The notes beneath the pieces are model-generated. The model saw nothing but the letters and a program-made list of their open reading frames with translations. It ran no database searches and was not told the origin of the DNA. The position numbers were made by a program, and so were the translations under genes. Positions 1-5,752 of a stretch of DNA of 7,009 nt are shown here, piece after piece. Where the stretch lies: the NCBI GenBank assembly GCA_015520985.1, contig WAOY01000100.1:1-7009 (forward strand), read 5' to 3'. Position 1 is the first letter of the stretch, and every line of letters begins with the position of its first letter. The stretch comes from DHVE2 group archaeon (lineage in GTDB: Archaea > Thermoplasmatota > Thermoplasmata > Thermoplasmatales > Aciduliprofundaceae).

Positions 1-83
1 GAGACAGATTAAGGGTGGACGAAAAAGGGATGTCAGAAGAAGACGTAGAGAACGATATGTTATGGAAAAAATATGAAGATTAA
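1..83 (+). CDS. 3' end of an unidentified protein gene (partial)
   Basis: The frame starting at base 3 stays open from the window edge to a TAA at 81-83, giving 26 residues that end in DMLWKKYED. The tail is acidic and lysine-rich, as expected of a soluble protein's C-terminus. The other plus frames are less convincing: frame 1 stops at base 12, and frame 2 gives an arginine-run peptide that stops at 76. A T6 run begins two bases after the stop. The gene converges on the nuclease gene with a 30-base gap. Too little is present to name a family; that it is coding at all is inferred from frame and position. Confidence 0.5.
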   Translation, partial: DRLRVDEKGMSEEDVENDMLWKKYED

Positions 84-84
84 C

Positions 85-90
85 TTTTTT
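85..90 (+). terminator. T-run terminator of the upstream partial gene
   Basis: TTTTTT begins two bases after the TAA of the partial gene. Archaeal RNA polymerase can terminate at oligo-T without a hairpin. On the other strand, an A6 run at 66-71 reads as T6 downstream of the nuclease stop, so this short convergent gap could stop transcription from both sides. Function is inferred from position and composition only. Confidence 0.4.
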
Positions 91-110
91 CTATCCGCTC
101 GTGCATGAAG

Positions 111-123
111 GTTTCAGTGAAAC
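111..123. repeat. Inverted repeat spanning the nuclease stop codon
   Basis: GTTTCAGTGAAAC is a perfect 6-bp inverted repeat around one central base. As RNA it can form a 5-bp stem with an AGU/ACU loop. The nuclease stop codon (114-116, minus strand) lies inside it. It may protect the mRNA 3' end or aid termination. There is no T-run immediately behind it on the minus strand; the nearest is opposite 66-71. Confidence 0.35.
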
Positions 124-782
124 ACCCTGTAAATCCTCCTCGCTTTTTTGTCGCCTATGCCCGGCACTTTCTTCAATTCAATTATATTCGCCCGCGCGAT
201 TTTCTCTATCGTGCCGAAATGCTCCAGCAGTTTCCTCGCGAGCTTCTCTCCCACGAAGGGTAGGGAGGAGAGAACGTATACGCGCCAGTCCTCATCGCTC
301 ATCTCCCTCTTGGGGATGGGCCTTGCCCATAGTTCTTTGATCCCCTCCTCGTTCTTCCCAGCCAGTTCCCTCTTAACCGCAATCCTCAGGAATTCCAGGA
401 GCGCATCGTCGTCCTCGGCGTGGAAAACCGGGATGCGATAATTGTACTGTATGTCCATCATCGCGCCCATCACGTTGTTCCACCCTATATTGCGATCCTC
501 TATCGCCTCGGATATGCTCCCGTGTATCACAAGCGCCCTCCTGACCACCTTCTTTCCCAGAACCTCATCGACAAGCATCCTGCGCATCTGCTCCCACAGG
601 CGGTTGTTGAGCATGCTCTGCACAAAATCTACGGATTCTTTTCTCTCCACAAGCATGCAGGAATCTCCGCGGATTATCAGGAAATCTCCCACCTGGAGGT
701 TTGCGACGTTGAAATCTAGGGTTTTTTCTAGGAGTGGGATTATTCTTCGCTCCCTGTAATCCACCATCAGCGCGGGCTGCAT
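114..782 (-). CDS. xpf: Stand-alone XPF/ERCC4-family structure-specific DNA endonuclease
   Basis: With the ATG at 780-782 the protein has 222 residues. An ERCC4 nuclease domain occupies about residues 5-140. It carries VDYRERR (8-14), GD (32-33), the VERKESVD active-site motif (E46, R47, K48, D52) and a following RLWEQ helix, which together match the family signature GD-Xn-ERK-XXX-D. Residues 172-221 form a tandem helix-hairpin-helix domain (LPFVGE, then VPGIGDKKA). Family members cut flaps, forks and bubbles next to ss/dsDNA junctions in repair and fork restart, usually as dimers. There is no helicase, unlike euryarchaeal Hef, and the protein ends right after the HhH with no visible PCNA-binding tail. 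A GTG at 795-797 would add five residues, but the TATA element at 806-818 predicts transcription starting near 783, so the GTG would probably lie outside the mRNA. ATG 765-767 is also possible. Confidence 0.92.
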   Translation of the reverse strand: MQPALMVDYRERRIIPLLEKTLDFNVANLQVGDFLIIRGDSCMLVERKESVDFVQSMLNNRLWEQMRRMLVDEVLGKKVVRRALVIHGSISEAIEDRNIGWNNVMGAMMDIQYNYRIPVFHAEDDDALLEFLRIAVKRELAGKNEEGIKELWARPIPKREMSDEDWRVYVLSSLPFVGEKLARKLLEHFGTIEKIARANIIELKKVPGIGDKKARRIYRVFH

Positions 783-805
783 GCTTTGGAAATTCACGGA
801 TGTCC

Positions 806-818
806 TAAATATTTTTTT
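806..818 (-). promoter_or_regulatory. TATA element of the nuclease gene
   Basis: On the minus strand the sequence reads AAAAAAATATTTA, an archaeal TATA-like element. With its centre near 810 and the usual spacing of about 26 bases, transcription would start near 783-784. That is almost on the ATG at 782 and gives a nearly leaderless mRNA. No Shine-Dalgarno sequence precedes that ATG, which fits. Confidence 0.55.
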
Positions 819-833
819 GTGCTAGCCTTATCC

Positions 834-847
834 TTCACAGATGTGAA
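834..847. promoter_or_regulatory. Perfect inverted repeat, candidate operator between divergent promoters
   Basis: TTCACAGATGTGAA has two perfect 6-bp arms around a GA spacer. It lies 16 bases upstream of the nuclease TATA element and 17 bases before the BRE of the membrane-protein gene, so one dimeric regulator could affect both genes. A near copy of its left part, TTCACGGATGT at 793-803, matches 10 of 11 bases. The two copies start 41 bp apart, about four helical turns. The regulatory role is an inference. Confidence 0.4.
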
Positions 848-863
848 AATGGGGCAGAATAGT

Positions 864-880
864 CCGAAACTCTTATTTAC
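864..880 (+). promoter_or_regulatory. BRE/TATA promoter of the giant membrane-protein gene
   Basis: CCGAAAC (BRE-like, 864-870) is followed by TCTTATTTAC (TATA-like, 871-880). The box is centred near 876, which predicts a start site at about 902-903, exactly on the ATG at 903. This suggests a leaderless transcript and decides the start codon against the upstream TTG at 786. No Shine-Dalgarno sequence precedes ATG 903. Confidence 0.65.
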
Positions 881-902
881 ATGCTGTTTCATATATCGTT
901 TG

Positions 903-3900
903 ATGACCCGGGTCATGCCCCTCCCTTTCGTGGGTGAGGAGAGAACGAGAATATTACTGAACAATGGCTACGATCTAGAGAAGATAAGGAGTTCAACACC
1001 CGATGAAATCGCCTCTCTTTTGAATGTGAGCAAGTACATTGCGTATCTGATAATAAAGGCTGCAAATGAGCTTGAGGATGAAGAGATTCCAGATGAACTC
1101 GTAGCCAAGGAGACTATATGCCCCAAGTGCGGCAACGTGATCACGGAGCTCGAGTACGAGTGTGGGAAATGCGGGTATCAGATAAAGTCCATGGATCTGG
1201 AAGAGTACGAAAAGAGCATAGCAGAATACGTTAATGTTTTTGTGGCCCTCGCGAAGAATCCGCAGGACGTATCCCTCTGGGAGAAGCTTCAGGAGCTATA
1301 CGAATCCTTAGGCAATATGGAGGAGGCTCTGGATGTATCCTTGCGGATTGACCTCCTTAAAGATGAGGGCTTTTCAGCTGAGGATACCAGGGATGAAGAT
1401 CTGGAAAAGAAGCCCGAGATACCTCTTATAAGCGCTGCGGCAACCACTGTGCCCAGGAGGGAGAAATCCGAGGTGTCGGAGAAACCGGATAAAAAGACGC
1501 GGTTCAAGAACGGTCTCGTTAACGGCTTTGGTGTGCGCCCGTCCCGCAGGGAACATGCAATTCGCAGGAGCAGATTCTTCGTGATTGGGCTGGTGGCGGT
1601 GATAATCCTGGCGGCTTTTGCCGTAATTATGTTCTACAATCCTCCGTACGTGGTTGATGGTCGTCTGGTGGAGTGGTCCTCTGTGAAATCTTACGGCACA
1701 TTTGACGACTCCATATCTACCCTGAAACTGGGTGAGTATGGGGATTATTACTATTTTGAAGTAGGTGGCACCATAGACCTCAATTCCGGTCTCGACATAC
1801 TGGTGGACAACGATGCCGATGCGTCCACCGGTTTCTCTTATGGTTCGTTGGGTTTGGAGTATCGAATATCAATATACAAATCAGGTAGTTCCCTTGGCGG
1901 CACTATTTACAGGTTTGAATCAAACGATACGCACGACTGGCGCGGCTGGAAGAGTGTGGGTGGTGTGAAGGTTGCCGGTGGTTCGAAAGGGGTGGAATTG
2001 CGTGTCCCCAAGGACATCCTGTTTACAGGCTCGCTCATACAGGTGATCAACGGGTACCATAGCACCGCGCCGATAGGGCTTTTCAGGCCGGTGCTGGTGG
2101 GTGAGATGAAGGTAGGGGGAGGCGTAGCCAAAGAGGGCACCAGAATAGGGACGCTGTACCTGAACAACACGTACGTGAATGCTGTGGACGTTAGGGGGCT
2201 GGAGATAGAGAATATGGGCAGAGATGTGCGGGTAGATCTGTACGCGAATGGTGAGGTAATAGGGAGCGGAAGCACGGGTGAGTACATCGAGCTGAGCAGG
2301 GAGTTGAGGGTGGAGAGGAGTGTTGAGATAGAGGTGTACTATGCGGGCGGAGCGCAGAACGGCACGAAGCTTATGCCGAGAGTGGGCAGTATTCTTGGCT
2401 TGAATGTGTACAGTTACAGTATGGGCGATGGATACTATGTTGGAGCGAAGCCAGCGAAGCCGGAGGTAGATGGCGTGTACGTGGACTGGGCGCCGTACAG
2501 GAGCAATGACACGAGGGGGGATGCAGCACCAAATGAGGACATAGTGAGCTTCGCGAAGTACGTGGATGAGGGTGAATCGTACTACTACCTGCAGACCCGG
2601 GGCGAGATAGCGTCCGGTGTTTTGATACCTGTGCAGAGCTCGGGTCCTAAAGACAGCGACCGGGATGGCGTGCCTGACAGCGAGGACCCGTACCCGCATG
2701 ATTTCAACAATGACGGGATTCCTGACGATGAAAGTTATGTTGTAGTGAATGGGAACCGCGTGCCGGACGTGGATGGAGATGGCATCCCAGACTATCCCCA
2801 TGGAGAAGATTACTGGCTGAACACGACGATACCGGATAGCGATGAGTTTCCGGCGGAGTACAGGGGTAAGGAAATAAGCGTGTACATCGGGCCTCCGAAG
2901 GGAGCGGAGCCGATATACCCGTACGACTATATTGAGGTGTACGTGAGTGGGAATGAGGGCTACGAGATAGGCGGGATAAAGGCGCAGTACCTGTTCCGTT
3001 TGTACGGGCAGGGAGGGAGAATTCTGGGGCATGAGTACTACGAGTACGAAAACGGGAAGTTCGTGAAGAAGGGCATATCCTTCGACGAATCCCGGGACCT
3101 GGCCCAGGGGTGGGACCGGCTGGAGATGCGGTTGCCCATAGATATAAGGAATCGCGAAGTTCTGTATAGAGTTGTTAGCTACGGAGACCTCTACGTTGAT
3201 ATGGCCCACGAGCCCTTCGCCAAATCCGTTGATTTGAATCCCGATTTATCCAACAGTTCGGAGATGAATACTTCCATATTAAGTAACTCTCTGGGGAACT
3301 CCATGGTTATTTTGCACCCGGACGATGATCGCATCGCCGGAGCGTTTGCTAGGATACTTGTTGATACGTATTACGACGAGGTTGACCTGAATGAATTGAC
3401 CGCTTGGATCTCATCCCTCGATCTGGAGATAGGCGACGAGAGGACCCATGTATTCACTGGGGCAGATTTCGTTGATGGCAACGTTTCGCATTTCAAGGAG
3501 GAAGATTATGCTGCCCTACGGATGAAGGAGATCATCCAGAAAGAGGGCATGCGACCAATTTACCGCGTTGAACTGCTCAACGAAAGCATATTCCGGGAGG
3601 AATGGACTAACTTGACCACGAAGACGAAGAACTGGGAGATACTCCACTGGGTGCACGATCTGGAGGAATTGAGAACGGTCGGGAGGAATTACGATAATCC
3701 TTATATACTCAACTGGTACGACGAGAAACAAATAAGAACTTTGGAGTGGATGGCGTATAAACTCTCTTCTGGCATTGATGATTGGCATTTTGCCTTTGAG
3801 ATTGCCAAAGGTATCAAAAGTATAGACGACGCCATGATCGGGCCTTTTCTAGCGGTTTATCCTTCGAAGGAGGCGCGTTTGACTGACTGGAGCACCAGGG

Positions 3901-5681
3901 GGAGCAGAGCAGTGACTCATACGGTGACTTTTCAGCTTGTTAGATGGTACAGTGGTACAAGTGACTGTAATGGGGATAACGATGGATATGTTAAGATAAC
4001 TCTCGGTTCGTGGGTGTACACTACCGCGGTAAGGGATGATGACGATAGCTGGAACGCCAAGGTGATTGTTACAAATAGCAATAACACCGGAACTACGGCA
4101 TATGTTAGAATTGAAAACTGGGAGGATGACAGCGCGCTGTGTGGTGATGACGACAATTTCGGGAGCGCTACCTTCACATACTACATCACTACGAAGACGT
4201 GGAGCGGGGCGTCGACCACGCCTTACGTGCATACATCCGGTGGGGACGGAAGTGCGGATGACTGGTTTGTCATCGAAAGCGATGACGACAACGAGGCGAA
4301 GTTGGGTATATATGATTCCAATGGTGGTAGCGATCCGATGTATGGCGGGATATGCTTCAACGATCCATGGGACTCTCCCACAAGGGTAACCTACTATTCC
4401 GGGGCAAATTACTGGGGATATGGCATTTATGCAGGTAGTTACTATGAATTCTACGTTCCTGCAGGCGTGAGCATCTCCGTGCACATGCAGCCCTCCTCGT
4501 ACAACTATGACCTTTACCTTTATGACCCAAGCGGCAATCAGAAGGCCTCTTCCACAAACGCGGGTAATGCCGAGGATGCCATAACCTTCACTGCGGACTC
4601 ATCCGGATACTGGAAGATTATGATATATGCATCTGGCGGTCAGGCAGATTGGTTCAGGTTCTGGTTCACCAGTGGTCCGGATGATAAGGATTTTGTTGAT
4701 ATAAGCTCTGTAGAGGGCGTCAGCGATGCTGGATATCTCATATCAAATTATGGTGGATACACGTACTATGACTCGTCGGATCAGTGGAAATTCTACGTTC
4801 CATCATCTTGGATTTCTTCTGGTGCGTATATCTATTTCTGGATGAAACCCAACCCAAATGCTAACTTTGACCTCACTCTTTACGACCCCGGTGGAAATAC
4901 GAAGGCAACTAGCACAAATACCGGGCTGGGGCAGGTGGACTATATTCTCTATCAGTTACAAAGTTCTGATAGTGCTGGCTATTGGTATGTGGATGTTCAT
5001 CCGGGTAGCTCCTCAGATTACGGAAATTACACTTTGTTTGTGTGGTGTGGATACAAGGTGGAGTTCCATGCGGTTACGGAGAATGCAGGAACACATACTC
5101 CAATGAGCAAAAATAACGGGGTTGAGGTATCGTACGAACTCTTCGGAAGTACATCCTATGTTTATCCAAACGACGAGGAATATTGGATTGTTTATGTGGA
5201 TCGTGGATCTTCATATAGTTATGCGGCAGAATCCAATCTCTCCAACGATGCTGCGGGACACAGGTGGATATCGCAGAGCCCACCAAGTGGAACCATAACA
5301 TCATCTACTAGCATATATGGGTATTACTACGAGCAGTTCTACCTTACGATACAGACCGCATACGATACTGGCTATTCATCAGGTAAGTACTTTGGGGCGG
5401 ATCAACAATACAGCAATCCTGGCTCTGGATGGTACGATGCAGGGTGCACCGTGCAGATATGGGTCGATTCACCGGTGAATTCAGGGGGGAAGCAGTACCA
5501 GTTTGTATCCTGGAGCGGCACTGGGACAGGAAGTTATTCAGGCCCCAACAACCCCGCATCCTTCACCATCCAAGACGTTACCACCGAGACAGCTAACTGG
5601 AATGAAGTACCAGAATTCTCGAATATCGCATTTTTAGCACCTCTCCTGATAATCATCGCCTTCGTGAGGCGGAGGCGATGA
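903..5681 (+). CDS. Giant membrane-anchored surface protein with cytoplasmic HhH-like and zinc-ribbon domains
   Basis: The protein has 1592 residues from ATG 903; the leaderless promoter supports this start. Cytoplasmic part: HhH-like domain (6-56), zinc ribbon (C73, C76, C87, C90), TPR-like helical pair (117-154), then a charged linker ending in arginines (212-224). One membrane helix follows (225-245). The basic inner flank and lack of an N-terminal signal peptide put the N-terminus inside and the rest outside. Ectodomain: VDG/W domain 1 (251-398); beta domain (399-506); VDG/W domain 2 (522-773), interrupted by thrombospondin-3-like Asp repeats (583-647); unrecognised helical domain (787-991); Asp-rich beta region (992-1163); two PPC-like beta sandwiches (1164-1256 and 1269-1381); two beta domains of archaeal surface-protein type (1382-1566). 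The end, VPEF plus a hydrophobic stretch plus RRRR (1569-1592), resembles a PEF-CTERM sorting or anchor tail. No catalytic motif is visible. Carbohydrate or surface binding is plausible for the VDG and PPC domains, but the function is unknown. Gene and topology are secure; domain names are by eye. Confidence 0.9.
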   Translation: MTRVMPLPFVGEERTRILLNNGYDLEKIRSSTPDEIASLLNVSKYIAYLIIKAANELEDEEIPDELVAKETICPKCGNVITELEYECGKCGYQIKSMDLEEYEKSIAEYVNVFVALAKNPQDVSLWEKLQELYESLGNMEEALDVSLRIDLLKDEGFSAEDTRDEDLEKKPEIPLISAAATTVPRREKSEVSEKPDKKTRFKNGLVNGFGVRPSRREHAIRRSRFFVIGLVAVIILAAFAVIMFYNPPYVVDGRLVEWSSVKSYGTFDDSISTLKLGEYGDYYYFEVGGTIDLNSGLDILVDNDADASTGFSYGSLGLEYRISIYKSGSSLGGTIYRFESNDTHDWRGWKSVGGVKVAGGSKGVELRVPKDILFTGSLIQVINGYHSTAPIGLFRPVLVGEMKVGGGVAKEGTRIGTLYLNNTYVNAVDVRGLEIENMGRDVRVDLYANGEVIGSGSTGEYIELSRELRVERSVEIEVYYAGGAQNGTKLMPRVGSILGLNVYSYSMGDGYYVGAKPAKPEVDGVYVDWAPYRSNDTRGDAAPNEDIVSFAKYVDEGESYYYLQTRGEIASGVLIPVQSSGPKDSDRDGVPDSEDPYPHDFNNDGIPDDESYVVVNGNRVPDVDGDGIPDYPHGEDYWLNTTIPDSDEFPAEYRGKEISVYIGPPKGAEPIYPYDYIEVYVSGNEGYEIGGIKAQYLFRLYGQGGRILGHEYYEYENGKFVKKGISFDESRDLAQGWDRLEMRLPIDIRNREVLYRVVSYGDLYVDMAHEPFAKSVDLNPDLSNSSEMNTSILSNSLGNSMVILHPDDDRIAGAFARILVDTYYDEVDLNELTAWISSLDLEIGDERTHVFTGADFVDGNVSHFKEEDYAALRMKEIIQKEGMRPIYRVELLNESIFREEWTNLTTKTKNWEILHWVHDLEELRTVGRNYDNPYILNWYDEKQIRTLEWMAYKLSSGIDDWHFAFEIAKGIKSIDDAMIGPFLAVYPSKEARLTDWSTRGSRAVTHTVTFQLVRWYSGTSDCNGDNDGYVKITLGSWVYTTAVRDDDDSWNAKVIVTNSNNTGTTAYVRIENWEDDSALCGDDDNFGSATFTYYITTKTWSGASTTPYVHTSGGDGSADDWFVIESDDDNEAKLGIYDSNGGSDPMYGGICFNDPWDSPTRVTYYSGANYWGYGIYAGSYYEFYVPAGVSISVHMQPSSYNYDLYLYDPSGNQKASSTNAGNAEDAITFTADSSGYWKIMIYASGGQADWFRFWFTSGPDDKDFVDISSVEGVSDAGYLISNYGGYTYYDSSDQWKFYVPSSWISSGAYIYFWMKPNPNANFDLTLYDPGGNTKATSTNTGLGQVDYILYQLQSSDSAGYWYVDVHPGSSSDYGNYTLFVWCGYKVEFHAVTENAGTHTPMSKNNGVEVSYELFGSTSYVYPNDEEYWIVYVDRGSSYSYAAESNLSNDAAGHRWISQSPPSGTITSSTSIYGYYYEQFYLTIQTAYDTGYSSGKYFGADQQYSNPGSGWYDAGCTVQIWVDSPVNSGGKQYQFVSWSGTGTGSYSGPNNPASFTIQDVTTETANWNEVPEFSNIAFLAPLLIIIAFVRRRR
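4500..4925 (+). repeat. Tandem duplicated PPC-like segments within the surface protein
   Basis: The segments YNYDLYLYDPSGNQKASSTN and ANFDLTLYDPGGNTKATSTN start 120 codons apart, at 4500 and 4860. Each is preceded by an EFYVP or KFYVP strand and followed by a GYWKI or GYWYV strand. This pattern is typical of pre-peptidase C-terminal (PPC) beta sandwiches. The DNA has diverged at many third positions, so the duplication is old and not a recent tandem copy. Confidence 0.7.
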
Positions 5682-5701
5682 CGATTTTCGTCACTTTTCT
5701 T
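5679..5701 (+). terminator. Hairpin/T-run terminator starting at the stop codon of the surface-protein gene
   Basis: TGACGA-TTT-TCGTCA (5679-5693) is a perfect 6-bp inverted repeat whose first three bases are the TGA stop codon. It is followed directly by CTTTTCTT. A hairpin followed by T-rich sequence looks like an intrinsic terminator and would separate this gene from the aminotransferase operon. The stem is short, so function is inferred. Confidence 0.55.
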
Positions 5702-5710
5702 GCGGAATAG

Positions 5711-5723
5711 AAAGTTAAATATC
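5711..5723 (+). promoter_or_regulatory. Promoter of the aminotransferase-serA operon
   Basis: AAAG (BRE-like) followed by TTAAATATC (TATA-like, centred near 5719) lies about 34 bases before the ATG. The predicted start site is near 5745, giving a leader of about ten bases that contains the ribosome-binding site. The dyad at 5719-5737 overlaps its downstream half. Confidence 0.55.
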
Positions 5724-5737
5724 CTTCGAAGAGATAT
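5719..5737. promoter_or_regulatory. Dyad overlapping the aminotransferase promoter, candidate operator
   Basis: ATATC-CTTCGAAG-A-GATAT has a perfect 8-bp palindromic core (5724-5731) flanked by complementary ATATC and GATAT arms with one extra A on the right. It sits between the TATA element and the predicted start site, where a bound repressor would block polymerase. It is probably upstream of the transcript, so a DNA site is more likely than an RNA hairpin. No regulator is identified. Confidence 0.3.
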
Positions 5738-5743
5738 ACCTGC

Positions 5744-5750
5744 GGTGATC
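5744..5750 (+). promoter_or_regulatory. Ribosome-binding site of the aminotransferase gene
   Basis: GGTGATC is exactly complementary to the conserved GATCACC at the archaeal 16S rRNA 3' end and lies two bases before the ATG at 5753. Unlike the two leaderless-type genes upstream, this gene seems to use Shine-Dalgarno initiation, which supports the chosen start. Confidence 0.7.
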
Positions 5751-5752
5751 GT

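Noticed and set aside
2..76. An arginine-rich peptide in frame 2 at the left edge
   Set aside because: It is a low-complexity Arg run produced by reading an acidic coding frame out of phase. Frame 3 gives a more natural protein end and a stop next to the T-run.
786..902. A 39-residue N-terminal extension of the surface protein from a TTG at 786
   Set aside because: It would run through both divergent promoters and overlap the nuclease start. The BRE/TATA at 864-880 predicts a transcript beginning at 903.
1119..1172. Transcription factor B or RNA polymerase-subunit zinc ribbon
   Set aside because: Only the CxxC pairs match. No cyclin-like or polymerase domains follow; instead a TPR-like pair and a membrane helix do.
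2649..2843. Dockerin or EF-hand domain from the DxDxDG motifs
   Set aside because: The repeats have the D-D-G-(I/V)-P-D form of thrombospondin type-3-like repeats, without the paired helices of dockerin or EF-hand, and no cohesin context is visible.
1920..3209. A 429-residue open frame on the minus strand inside the surface-protein gene
   Set aside because: It is the antisense shadow of G/C-ending codons in the real gene. The peptide is rich in His, Arg, Val and Ile with no domain pattern, while the plus frame has clear domains across the same bases.
3849..4484. A 211-residue open frame on the minus strand
   Set aside because: It is antisense to Asp/Ser/Gly-rich surface-protein codons, with no recognisable motif and no promoter.
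5731..5740. GAGATATACC as the TATA box of the aminotransferase gene
   Set aside because: It is too close to the ATG: transcription would start inside the coding region and miss the good GGTGATC ribosome-binding site.
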